DNA of 45,886 nucleotides from Bacillota bacterium (GTDB lineage Bacteria; Bacillota; Clostridia; Peptostreptococcales; Anaerovoracaceae), in the NCBI GenBank assembly GCA_019420525.1, contig JAHZHA010000015.1, positions 1 through 45,886 on the forward strand. The letters are read 5' to 3'. Each line of letters begins with the position of its first letter. Position 1 is the stretch's first letter. Both the position numbers and the translations under genes were made by a program. Positions 6,591 through 14,589 of the stretch are shown here, piece after piece. The notes under the pieces were generated by a model. That model saw only the letters and a program-made list of their open reading frames with translations, did not search any database and had not been told where the DNA came from.

Positions 6591-7799
6591 TTATCTGCAG
6601 TAAATGTTCAGAATCGCGGCGGGAATGTGATGGGCGATGAAATCGCTGGAAGCCGAGATCCTGCGGGCAGATGTCAGATCTTCGGGAAGCCTGCGGAAAT
6701 CTTTCAGGGTAGAGGCATCCGCAGTGTAGAGATTGATGTCGGCCGGTTCGGGAAGTGTCAGACCGTTTTTGATTCCGTACAGACCTGCATAGATGACGAG
6801 AGCAAAGGCGAGATACGGATTGACGGAGGGGTCAGGTGAGCGCAGTTCTGCGCGCCGGTATTCCCCTGCGGCGGCGGGAACGCGCACGAGCTGAGATCTG
6901 TTTTCCCGTGACCAGGACACGTAAACGGGAGCTTTGTGGCTGCCGAAGCGGGCGTAGGAATTTTCCGTAGGATTGAGGAAAGCGGTCATTTCCGGAGTCT
7001 TTTCCAGAATCCCTGCGATGGCGGGCCTGAGCGGATCAGAATCGTCGCCGGCTTTAACCGAAAAGTTGATGTGGAATCCGTTACCTGGCTGATTTTCCAG
7101 AGGTTTCGCGCTGAAGTCAGCCCAGAGTCCGTTCTGACGCGATACGGTCTTTACGACGGTCTGCAGCGTCATGGCATTGTCGGCTGCGGCAAGAGCATCT
7201 GAATAACGGATATCGACTTCGTTTTGGCCAGGGCCTTCTTCATGATGAGAACTCTCCGGACGAATTCCCATCTGTTCCAGCGTCAGGCAGATTTCCCGGC
7301 GGATGTTCTCGCCCCTGTCATCGGGAGCGATATCCATATATCCCGCGTCGTCGTGGGGAATTTTTACAGGACGTCCTGTTTCATCCAGACGGAAAAGATA
7401 GAATTCCTGTTCCGCACTGAATGTGAAGCGGAAGCCGGATTCTCTGGCGTCACGGACGGCTTTTTTCAGCAGACCCCTGGTGTCACATTCAAAAGGAGTT
7501 CCGTCGGGGTGGAAGATGCTGCAGAACATGCGGACGACTCTTCCATGCTCCGGTCTCCAGGGAAGAGGCATCAGAGTGTCGGGTTCCGGGCGGAGCAGAA
7601 GATCTGAGTGGGTTTCATCGCCGAAGCCTTCAATGGAGGAAGCGTCAAAGGCGATGCCGTCTTCAAAAGCACGGGGAATTTCTTCCGGCATGACAGATAT
7701 GTTTTTCTGTCTGCCGAATACGTCGCAGAATGCCAGACGTATGAATTTTACATCTTCTTCGAGGATATACTGCATTACCTCTTCCTTTGAATATTTCAT
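6591..7799 (-). CDS. glnA: Glutamine synthetase, type I (compact form)
   Basis: 402 aa, about 40 short of common type I enzymes. Recognisable active-site segments: SAEQEFYLF (metal-binding Glu), HHEEGPGQNEVD, NGFHINFS (His loop), ENRSQLVRVP and ELRSPDPSVNPYLAFA. It makes glutamine from glutamate, ammonia and ATP. The N-terminal beta-grasp domain is present (IRLAFCDVFGRQKNISV). It lies 19 nt after the glutamate synthase C-terminal subunit and 39 nt before the ANTAR gene, so one operon. A second, unrelated enzyme (glnN, type III) is divergent at 11691. Confidence 0.95.
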   Translation of the reverse strand: MKYSKEEVMQYILEEDVKFIRLAFCDVFGRQKNISVMPEEIPRAFEDGIAFDASSIEGFGDETHSDLLLRPEPDTLMPLPWRPEHGRVVRMFCSIFHPDGTPFECDTRGLLKKAVRDARESGFRFTFSAEQEFYLFRLDETGRPVKIPHDDAGYMDIAPDDRGENIRREICLTLEQMGIRPESSHHEEGPGQNEVDIRYSDALAAADNAMTLQTVVKTVSRQNGLWADFSAKPLENQPGNGFHINFSVKAGDDSDPLRPAIAGILEKTPEMTAFLNPTENSYARFGSHKAPVYVSWSRENRSQLVRVPAAAGEYRRAELRSPDPSVNPYLAFALVIYAGLYGIKNGLTLPEPADINLYTADASTLKDFRRLPEDLTSARRISASSDFIAHHIPAAILNIYCR

Positions 7800-7818
7800 G
7801 GCATTTACCTACTTTCTG

Positions 7819-8538
7819 TCAATTGGCCACGTACAGCTGCCGGTAAGGATTCCGGCTGTCAGGTGTGACTACGGTAAACGGGGCGGACAGCACTTCTTCG
7901 GTATCGAGACCGAACAGGCTACAGAATTCAGAGACGTATTCCCGGAGTTCTTCCATGTCTTCCTCACCGGCTGCATGGGCCGTCACCTGATCGGGAAATT
8001 TTACGCCTTTGCAGTTGGAGCGGAGAAACATTTTTCCGCCGTGCATACCCGTGCAGGGAAAATGTCCTACGATTTTCTCGTCGGGTACTCCGAGACCGAG
8101 CACGACGATGACGCCGCCGGCCTGGTATTCACCGAGAAAACTCCCCGCCGCTCCGCCGATTACCATGACCGGCATTTTTTCGCCGTAGGCTTTCATGTGA
8201 ATGCCGGCACGGTATCCGGCATTTCCTCTCACGAAAATGCGCCCGCCGCGCATGGCATAGCCGGCCGCATCGCCGATGCTTCCGCAGACGACGATTTTTC
8301 CTTCGTTCATCGTGTCGCCCACCGCATCCTGTGCGTTTGCCCGGACGGTGATGGAGGCGCCGTTGAGGTAGGCTCCCAGCGCATTGCCGGGAACGCCCTC
8401 GATGGTGATATCTTTGCCGGACATGCCTGCCGCGATAAAACGCTGCCCGCAGCAGCCGGCAAGTGTGAAGTCGCGGCAGTCCTGGCGGAGCCGGTCATTG
8501 AGTTCTCTGTAATCAAGGTTTGTAACGTCGATCAACAT
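7819..8538 (-). CDS. Glutamate synthase, GXGXG-domain subunit (GltB C-terminal part)
   Basis: About 239 aa from the ATG at 8538; a longer ORF reaching 8598 overlaps the upstream gene by 14 nt and is less likely. It is built of Gly-rich beta-helix repeats (GAYLNGASITVRANAQDAVG, GKIVVCGSIGDAAGYAMRGG, GRIFVRGNAGYRAG), the alpha-subunit C-terminal domain of glutamate synthase (also seen in FwdC). In large GltB this domain links the amidotransferase and FMN domains; here it is a separate polypeptide, as in archaeal-type split enzymes. GGGAGGT lies 11 nt upstream of the start. Confidence 0.9.
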   Translation of the reverse strand: MLIDVTNLDYRELNDRLRQDCRDFTLAGCCGQRFIAAGMSGKDITIEGVPGNALGAYLNGASITVRANAQDAVGDTMNEGKIVVCGSIGDAAGYAMRGGRIFVRGNAGYRAGIHMKAYGEKMPVMVIGGAAGSFLGEYQAGGVIVVLGLGVPDEKIVGHFPCTGMHGGKMFLRSNCKGVKFPDQVTAHAAGEEDMEELREYVSEFCSLFGLDTEEVLSAPFTVVTPDSRNPYRQLYVAN

Positions 8539-8584
8539 AATATTATCATACCTCCCAGTTTTTTGCGGATATCTTTGATGGAAA

Positions 8585-10090
8585 TCATTCTCCGGCATGA
8601 GATATTCCCAGAATTTCCAATTCCTTTTCTGACATTCCTATGCCCCGCAGCATCAGGCGGTTGCCGCGGAGCGCCTCGATGGAGTTGATGCCCATGCCGC
8701 CCATCATTTCCTTTATTTCGTGGCGCCACGCGTTCATCAGATTGACGAGGCGACGGCTTCCTTCTTCCGGATCGAGGCGCTTTACCAGATCGGGCCGTTG
8801 AGTGGCGATGCCCCAGTTGCATTTCCCGCAGTGGCAGGAGCGACAGAGATGGCAGCCCAGTGCCAGCAGCGCAGCAGTGGCGATATAGCAGGCATCGGCA
8901 CCCAGAGCCACGGCTTTTACTACGTCGGCTGCGGAGCGGATGGAACCTCCGGCTACGAGAGATACGTTATTCCTGATACCTTCGTCCCGGAGTCTCTGAT
9001 CGACTGCGGCCAGAGCCAGTTCCAGCGGAATGCCCACATTGTCCCGGATGCGGGTCGGCGCCGCTCCCGTTCCGCCCCGGAAGCCGTCGATGGCGATGAT
9101 GTCGGCTCCGCTTCTCGCGATTCCGCTGGCAACCGCTGCGATGTTGTGAACGGCGGCGACTTTGACGATCACCGGCTTTTCGTAATGCGTGGCCTCTTTC
9201 AGGGAAAATACCAGCTGGCGCAGATCTTCGATGGAGTAGATATCATGATGCGGAGCCGGAGAGATGGCGTCGGAACCTTCCGGAATCATCCGGGTCCGGG
9301 AGATGTCTCCCACGATTTTTGCACCGGGCAGGTGTCCGCCGATTCCAGGTTTTGCACCCTGTCCCATTTTGATTTCGATGGCGGATCCGGCATTGAGATA
9401 GTCCTCATGAACACCGAAACGGCCGGAGGCAACCTGAACGACGGTATTTTTTCCGTAGCGGTAGAAATCCTCGTGGAGTCCGCCTTCTCCGGTATTGTAA
9501 AGAATTCCCAGCTCTTCGGCGGCGCGGGCGAGGGATGCATGAGCGTTGTAGCTGATGGAGCCGTAACTCATGGCGGAAAACATGACAGGCATGGAGAGAT
9601 CGATCTGCGGAGGAAGTTCACATATCAGTCTGCCTTCCGCGTCCCGCTGTATTTTTTCCGGTTTTTTTCCGAGAAAGACGCGGGTTTCCATAGGTTCTCT
9701 CAGGGGATCGATGGAAGGATTCGTCACTTGCGATGCATTGATGAGAATTCTGTCCCAGTACACCGGCATCGGCTTTGGATTTCCCATGGAAGAAAGCAGC
9801 ACACCGCCGCTTTCCGCCTGTTTATAGATCTCCCGGATTGTATCGTCAGGCCAGTTAGCGTTTTCTCTGAGCGTACATTCGCTTTTTACGATCTTCAGAG
9901 CCCTGGTCGGGCAGAGAGCAACGCATCTCTGGCAGTTTACGCATTTCGTCTCGTCCACGGAGAAAAGACCTTTTTCCTCGTCGTAGATATGTACTCCGTT
10001 GGCGCACTGTACTTCGCATATTCTGCAGTTTATACAGCGACTTCCGTTGCGGATTACTTCAAATTCAGGATAGATATATTCTATATTCAT
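8585..10090 (-). CDS. Glutamate synthase FMN-domain subunit with N-terminal ferredoxin module
   Basis: 501 aa. Residues ~10-70 hold two [4Fe-4S] motifs: C19-x2-C22-x2-C25-x3-C29 and C50-x2-C53-x2-C56-x3-C60-P. The rest is the TIM-barrel FMN/2-oxoglutarate site of glutamate synthase, with MSYGSISYNAHASLARAAEE, GIGGHLPGAKIVGDIS, IAIDGFRGGTGAAPT and a C-terminal cysteine segment CHLCRSCHCGKC for a further Fe-S cluster. It reduces 2-oxoglutarate plus ammonia to glutamate. The ferredoxin module suggests reduced ferredoxin, or an electron-transfer partner encoded elsewhere, as donor. No gltD lies nearby. Its ATG overlaps the upstream stop codon (TGATG). Confidence 0.93.
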   Translation of the reverse strand: MNIEYIYPEFEVIRNGSRCINCRICEVQCANGVHIYDEEKGLFSVDETKCVNCQRCVALCPTRALKIVKSECTLRENANWPDDTIREIYKQAESGGVLLSSMGNPKPMPVYWDRILINASQVTNPSIDPLREPMETRVFLGKKPEKIQRDAEGRLICELPPQIDLSMPVMFSAMSYGSISYNAHASLARAAEELGILYNTGEGGLHEDFYRYGKNTVVQVASGRFGVHEDYLNAGSAIEIKMGQGAKPGIGGHLPGAKIVGDISRTRMIPEGSDAISPAPHHDIYSIEDLRQLVFSLKEATHYEKPVIVKVAAVHNIAAVASGIARSGADIIAIDGFRGGTGAAPTRIRDNVGIPLELALAAVDQRLRDEGIRNNVSLVAGGSIRSAADVVKAVALGADACYIATAALLALGCHLCRSCHCGKCNWGIATQRPDLVKRLDPEEGSRRLVNLMNAWRHEIKEMMGGMGINSIEALRGNRLMLRGIGMSEKELEILGISHAGE

Positions 10091-11184
10091 CAGTATGCAC
10101 CGTCCTTTACCTCGATGATGACGGGTTCGCCGCCGCCGGGCGCCCAGATATTTTCCGCATCGCGTTCCATGGCCCGGATGGCGGATTCTTCACTGGCGAT
10201 AAAAACTCTGTCGTCTTTTTCCCCTACGACCATGGAACGGAGCTTCAGCCGGTCATTGAGCGCCATCAGTCCGCCGGTATAACCCAGGACGATGGAAAAC
10301 GGACCGGTGATCAGAAGACTCGGAAAGATCGTACGGAGATAGGTGTGTTTTTTTCTGTCCACGGGATCGGTCTTGTCTTTTATACTGCTCCAGAAGGGCG
10401 CCGCCGTCACGCTGGCCGCTTCTCCAAGCGTAAGCCCCTGTCTTCGTACGAGATAGTCCATGATATATGTGATGACTTCGGTGTCCGTCTGAAGTGTGCA
10501 TTTATATCCGAACATCTCGATAAAGCGGCGGTTGGCATCGTAGGATGAGATTTCGCCGTTGTGGACGACGGAATAATCGAGGAGTGAAAACGGATGCGCT
10601 CCTCCCCACCAGCCCGGCGTGTTTGTCGGATAACGTCCGTGAGCCGTCCAGGAATATCCCTGATATTCTTCCAGTCGGTAGAAGACGCCGACATCTTCCG
10701 GAAAACCGACAGCTTTGAAAGTTCCCATATTTTTCCCGCTGGAAAATACGTAGGCTCCCTTGATCTCAGAGTTGATTTTCATGACGGTGCGGGCAACGAA
10801 TTCCTTTTCATCCAGCTGAGACGAGGCGAGAGCCGATTTCAGCGGATCGACAAAATATCTCCAGATGATGGGTTCGTCGATAATCGAAGGAATCTTGCGG
10901 GTCGGAATGATTTCCGACTGTATGATCTCAAACCTTTCTTTCAGAAAGACTTCACAGTTTTTTCTGGTAGCGCGCTGGTCGTAAAAAAGATGAAGTGCAT
11001 AGAAATCTTTGTATTCGGGATAAATACCGTATCCTGCGAAGCCTCCTCCCAGCCCGTTGGACCGGTCGTGCATCGGCTTCATCGCGCCGGTGATCATGTC
11101 TCCCGACATCCTGTTTCCTTCTCTTGAAATGACTGCGGCGATGGCGCATCCGGAAGGTATGCGCACCTGACCTTCTATTTTCAT
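10090..11184 (-). CDS. Glutamate synthase glutamine-amidotransferase subunit (class II)
   Basis: 364 aa. Class II (Ntn) glutamine amidotransferase domain: the probable nucleophile is Cys13 (PSGCAIAAVISREG), followed by GGGFAGYGIYP, TAHGRYPTN, WWGGAHPFSLLDYSVVHNGEI (the His-Asn-Gly oxyanion segment) and LQTDTEVITYIMDYL. Hydrolysis of glutamine delivers ammonia to the FMN subunit. The first 12 residues would have to be removed to expose Cys13, as with the propeptides of GltB and PurF; alternatively translation starts further in. AAAGGAA precedes the ATG. First gene of the operon. Confidence 0.92.
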   Translation of the reverse strand: MKIEGQVRIPSGCAIAAVISREGNRMSGDMITGAMKPMHDRSNGLGGGFAGYGIYPEYKDFYALHLFYDQRATRKNCEVFLKERFEIIQSEIIPTRKIPSIIDEPIIWRYFVDPLKSALASSQLDEKEFVARTVMKINSEIKGAYVFSSGKNMGTFKAVGFPEDVGVFYRLEEYQGYSWTAHGRYPTNTPGWWGGAHPFSLLDYSVVHNGEISSYDANRRFIEMFGYKCTLQTDTEVITYIMDYLVRRQGLTLGEAASVTAAPFWSSIKDKTDPVDRKKHTYLRTIFPSLLITGPFSIVLGYTGGLMALNDRLKLRSMVVGEKDDRVFIASEESAIRAMERDAENIWAPGGGEPVIIEVKDGAY

Positions 11185-11220
11185 ATCGGTTCCTTTCTGT
11201 ATCAGAGAAATATGCGGAAA

Positions 11221-11288
11221 ACAAAAAGGCGTTCATTTCAGCACAGAATTCTGTCATACTGTGTTGAAATGAACGCCTTTGCTCATTT
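11221..11288 (-). promoter_or_regulatory. ANTAR-type antiterminator/terminator in the glutamate synthase leader
   Basis: Two exclusive structures on the minus strand. (1) A hairpin AAATGAGC-[AAAGGC]-GTTCATTT (11288-11267), 8 bp with one G-U pair and a hexaloop with A at position 1 and G at position 4, the signature bound by ANTAR proteins. (2) A near-perfect 22-bp terminator whose 5' arm (11280-11259) uses the loop and 3' arm of hairpin 1, pairing with 11246-11225 and followed by five T. The hairpin begins at the predicted transcription start. Binding of an ANTAR protein to (1) would prevent (2) and let transcription enter the operon. Confidence 0.82.
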
Positions 11289-11294
11289 AATAGT

Positions 11295-11324
11295 AATATA
11301 CACCTCAGCGCCCCGCTCTGTCAA
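11295..11324 (-). promoter_or_regulatory. Promoter of the glutamate synthase operon
   Basis: Minus strand TTGACA (11324-11319), 18-nt spacer and TATATT (11300-11295). Expected start near 11288, the first base of the antiterminator hairpin. Confidence 0.82.
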
Positions 11325-11383
11325 GAAAGAAATGAGCGGAGACGGAATCGTCCGGAGGCATTCCAAAAAAAACAAAAAAAGGG

Positions 11384-11413
11384 TTGACAGAACGGTTTCT
11401 CCGGGTGTATAAA
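11384..11413 (+). promoter_or_regulatory. Promoter of glnN
   Basis: TTGACA (11384-11389), 18-nt spacer and TATAAA (11408-11413). Expected start near 11420, directly before the first AAAGGC hairpin. Divergent from the glutamate synthase promoter, with about 60 bp between the two -35 boxes. Confidence 0.82.
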
Positions 11414-11422
11414 TCTGGGTGT

Positions 11423-11473
11423 AAAGGCAAAGGCGTCTTTGAGTGTGCAGGCTCAAAGGCGCTGTTTTTGTTT
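11423..11473 (+). promoter_or_regulatory. ANTAR-type antiterminator/terminator, glnN leader element 1
   Basis: Hairpin AAAGGC-[AAAGGC]-GTCTTT (11423-11440), 6 bp with one G-U pair and the same hexaloop as in the glutamate synthase leader (A1, G4). Its 3' arm is reused in the terminator stem GCGTCTTTGAG / CTCAAAGGCGC (11433-11443/11452-11462) followed by TGTTTTTG. Located at the very 5' end of the predicted transcript. Confidence 0.78.
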
Positions 11474-11560
11474 ATTGGAAAATATCCGGCCCGCCAGGGA
11501 GCCGGAGGAGTTGAAAGAGACAAGTCAGATATATCCCGAATGTGAATGAAAAGGTTGAGC

Positions 11561-11614
11561 AAAGGCAAAGGCGTCTTTTGTGCTTCGATGCATGAAAGGC
11601 GTCTTTTTCATTTT
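11561..11614 (+). promoter_or_regulatory. ANTAR-type antiterminator/terminator, glnN leader element 2
   Basis: A second copy 138 nt downstream: the same hairpin AAAGGC-[AAAGGC]-GTCTTT (11561-11578), overlapping a 14-bp terminator stem (11570-11583/11590-11603, several G-U pairs, loop TTCGAT) followed by TTTTTCATTTT. The hairpin sequence equals element 1, but the terminator's downstream arm differs. Two terminators in series would give tighter control of glnN. The 300-bp leader contains no gene. Confidence 0.76.
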
Positions 11615-11690
11615 GCGGTGCATATCGGATATCGGTCAGAGCCCGGAAAAGCGCCTGAAAGCAGGACCGGCAGAAAAAGGAGGAAGAAGA

Positions 11691-13784
11691 ATGAAGATGA
11701 TACCGGAATATTTCGGATGTATGGTGTTTGATGACAGAGTGATGAAGGCGAATCTGTCATCGGAAGTCTATGAATCTCTGAGAAAGACTATCGAAGAGGG
11801 GACGGAACTGGATATCAGCGTCGCCAATTCGGTGGCGGCGGCGATGAAAGACTGGGCAGCCGCAAAAGGGGCGACGCATTTTACCCACTGGTTTCAGCCG
11901 CTTACCGGAATCACGGCGGAGAAACATGACAGTTTCATCTCACCGTCTCCCGACGGAGGCGTCATCATGGAATTTTCCGGGAAAGAACTCATAAAAGGTG
12001 AGCCGGATGCGTCGTCCTTTCCGAGCGGAGGCCTGCGGGCCACGTTTGAGGCCAGAGGTTACACCGCCTGGGATCCTACATCATACGCTTTTATAAAGGG
12101 GAAGACGCTTTGCATTCCGACTGCATTCTGCTCCTACGGGGGGCATGCGCTGGACAAGAAGACGCCGCTGCTCCGCTCTATGGAGGCGCTCAACCGTCAG
12201 GCGCTCAGGATTCTGCATCTGTTCGGCAACGATACGGTAAAATGTGTCCGTCCGTCGGTTGGACCGGAGCAGGAATATTTCCTCATCACAAAGGAGATGT
12301 ACGACCGGCGTCCCGACCTGCGCCTTACCGGCCGGACGCTGTTCGGCGCAAAATCTCCGAAAGGACAGGAGATGGACGATCATTATTTCGGCGTCATCCG
12401 GCCGAGAGTGGCGGCTTTCATGGAAGAACTCGACGAAGAATTATGGAAGCTGGGAATTTACGCGAAGACAGAACACAATGAGGTGGCTCCGGCCCAGCAC
12501 GAGCTTGCCCCGATTTACACGACGACAAATGCTGCCACCGATCACAATCAGCTGACGATGGAAATCATGCAGAAGGTGGCTTCGAAGCACGGCCTCGTAT
12601 GCCTGCTGCACGAAAAGCCGTTCGACGGGGTCAACGGAAGCGGAAAACACAACAACTGGTCGCTGGCTTCGGACACGGGGCAGAATCTCCTCTCGCCGGG
12701 TGAGACACCGTACGAAAACGCGCAGTTTCTTCTGTTCCTCTGCGCTGTGATCAAAGCGGTGGACGATTATCAGGATCTGCTGCGAATTTCCGCCGCCACA
12801 GCGGGAAACGATCACCGGCTCGGTGCGAACGAAGCGCCTCCTGCCGTCGTTTCCGTCTTTCTGGGCGATGAGCTGAACGGCGTTCTGGAAGCCATCGAAA
12901 ATGATACGGCATATCAGGGCGCTGAAAAGACGCAGATGAGACTGGGCGTCGATGTACTGCCGAAATTCCGGCGCGATACGACGGACCGCAACAGGACGTC
13001 GCCTTTCGCTTTCACGGGCAACAAATTCGAATTTCGCATGGTAGGCTCTTCCGACAGCATCGCCTGCGCGAATATCATGCTCAACAGTGCGGTGGCGGAG
13101 AGTCTCAGAATCTATGCAGACCGTCTGGAAGGAGCAGAAGATTTTGAATCTGCGCTTCACAGCCTGATCTGCGAGACGATCCGGGATCACAAGAAGATTA
13201 TTTTCAACGGTAACGGCTATGATGACAGCTGGATCGAAGAGGCGGAAAAGAGAGGACTGATGAATCTGCGCACGACGCCGGATGCGGTGCCTCATCTTCT
13301 CGACAAAAAGAATGCAGATATGCTGATCCGTCACGGCATATATACTGAAGAAGAGATCAGATCGCGCTATGAGATCACCCTGGATAATTACTGCAAGACG
13401 ATCATCATCGAAGCAGGCACCATGGTGCGCATGGCAAGAACGCAGATCGCCCCGGCTGTAGAAGCCTATGCGGCTGACGTGGCGGAGGCGGCGGCATCCA
13501 AGAAAAAAGTCGATGCCGAACTTCCGTGCAGCTATGAGACAAATCTCGTGAAAAAGCTCTCTGCTCTGACGGATCTCATCGCATCTCGGGCCGATATACT
13601 GGAAAACGACGTGGAGTCCGCCCGGATTCAGGAAGATATCGGTGTTCAGTCCGGAGAAATACGCGACCGCGTTCTGCCGGATATGAGCGCACTCAGGGAA
13701 GCCTGCGACGAGGCAGAGACGCTTACCGCGAAAAAATACTGGCCGTATCCGTCTTATGCGGATCTTCTGTTCAGCGTTCGATAA
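11691..13784 (+). CDS. glnN: Glutamine synthetase, type III
   Basis: 697 aa, the ~700-residue size of type III glutamine synthetases. Family segments: VGPEQEYFLI, EHNEVAPAQHELAPIY, LLHEKPFDGVNGSGKHNNWS (a strong type III motif) and NRTSPFAFTGNKFEFRMVGS. It forms large oligomers in other bacteria. The ORF is open from 11580, inside leader element 2, but AAGGAGGA at 11678-11685 fixes the start at 11691. It is followed 13 nt later by dapF. Control by ANTAR antitermination is inferred from the two leader elements, and it would share a regulator with the type I enzyme. Confidence 0.96.
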   Translation: MKMIPEYFGCMVFDDRVMKANLSSEVYESLRKTIEEGTELDISVANSVAAAMKDWAAAKGATHFTHWFQPLTGITAEKHDSFISPSPDGGVIMEFSGKELIKGEPDASSFPSGGLRATFEARGYTAWDPTSYAFIKGKTLCIPTAFCSYGGHALDKKTPLLRSMEALNRQALRILHLFGNDTVKCVRPSVGPEQEYFLITKEMYDRRPDLRLTGRTLFGAKSPKGQEMDDHYFGVIRPRVAAFMEELDEELWKLGIYAKTEHNEVAPAQHELAPIYTTTNAATDHNQLTMEIMQKVASKHGLVCLLHEKPFDGVNGSGKHNNWSLASDTGQNLLSPGETPYENAQFLLFLCAVIKAVDDYQDLLRISAATAGNDHRLGANEAPPAVVSVFLGDELNGVLEAIENDTAYQGAEKTQMRLGVDVLPKFRRDTTDRNRTSPFAFTGNKFEFRMVGSSDSIACANIMLNSAVAESLRIYADRLEGAEDFESALHSLICETIRDHKKIIFNGNGYDDSWIEEAEKRGLMNLRTTPDAVPHLLDKKNADMLIRHGIYTEEEIRSRYEITLDNYCKTIIIEAGTMVRMARTQIAPAVEAYAADVAEAAASKKKVDAELPCSYETNLVKKLSALTDLIASRADILENDVESARIQEDIGVQSGEIRDRVLPDMSALREACDEAETLTAKKYWPYPSYADLLFSVR

Positions 13785-13797
13785 GGAGGTAGACAGG

Positions 13798-14589
13798 ATG
13801 CATTTCACCAAGATGCAGGGACTCGGGAACGATTATCTGTATGTATACGGAGAAGTTCCCGAGAACATTCGGGATATTTCCGTCAGGTTGTCCGACCGTC
13901 ATTTCGGTGCAGGATCAGACGGGATGATTTATATTTCGCCGTCGGATAAGGGAGATTTTAAAATGCGGATTTTCAATGCGGACGGCAGTGAAGCGAAGAT
14001 GTGCGGGAACGGAATTCGGTGTGTGGGAAAATATGTTTACGAAAAAGGATACACCGACAAGACGCGCCTGCAGATCGAAACCCTGTCCGGCATGCGGGAT
14101 CTGAATCTGCAGCTGGCCGGAGGGAAGGTCCGCAGCGTAACGGTGGGAATGGGCAGAGTGTTTGTGGGAAATGACATCACGCTGAATGCGGAAGGGACGA
14201 CGGTGACCTGCACTCCTGTTTCGGTAGGAAATCCTCACGCAGTCGTTTTTACCGGCTGTGCAGAAGATGCCCCTTTGACCACCCTCGGTCCGGCCATCGA
14301 ACATCACAGAAAATTTCCCGACGGCGTCAATGTGGAATTCGTTCAGGTCATTTCGGAGAATGAGATCCGCATGAGAGTGTGGGAACGCGGCAGCGGCGTC
14401 ACCATGGCCTGCGGAACGGGAGCCTGCGCCAGCGTCATGGCGGCAGTTTCCAAGGGATTCTGCGACTGCAGCGTTCCGGTCTCCGTGCATCTGGACGGAG
14501 GAATTCTGAAGATACAGGCGGAGCCGGACGGTATCGTGACGATGACGGGACCGGCAGAAATCGTTTATGAAGGAGAGGTTTCCATATGA
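13798..14589 (+). CDS. dapF: Diaminopimelate epimerase DapF
   Basis: 263 aa. Converts LL- to meso-diaminopimelate for lysine and peptidoglycan. It begins FTKMQGLGNDY and carries the two catalytic cysteines in MCGNGIRC (Cys69) and ACGTGACAS (Cys205), plus GVNVEFV. AAGGAGGT lies just upstream of the ATG; the apparent ORF from 13756 overlaps glnN and is not used. Its stop overlaps the dapL start (ATGA), so the pair is translationally coupled. Both genes follow glnN closely and may share its transcript, linking diaminopimelate supply to nitrogen status (inference). Confidence 0.96.
   Translation: MHFTKMQGLGNDYLYVYGEVPENIRDISVRLSDRHFGAGSDGMIYISPSDKGDFKMRIFNADGSEAKMCGNGIRCVGKYVYEKGYTDKTRLQIETLSGMRDLNLQLAGGKVRSVTVGMGRVFVGNDITLNAEGTTVTCTPVSVGNPHAVVFTGCAEDAPLTTLGPAIEHHRKFPDGVNVEFVQVISENEIRMRVWERGSGVTMACGTGACASVMAAVSKGFCDCSVPVSVHLDGGILKIQAEPDGIVTMTGPAEIVYEGEVSI

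Noticed and set aside
8720..10282. 520-codon plus-strand ORF across the glutamate synthase FMN subunit
   Set aside because: It is the antisense shadow of a conserved Fe-S/FMN protein; no family features in its own translation.
12441..13811. 456-codon minus-strand ORF across glnN
   Set aside because: Antisense shadow of the type III glutamine synthetase; low-complexity Arg/His-rich translation with no start signal.
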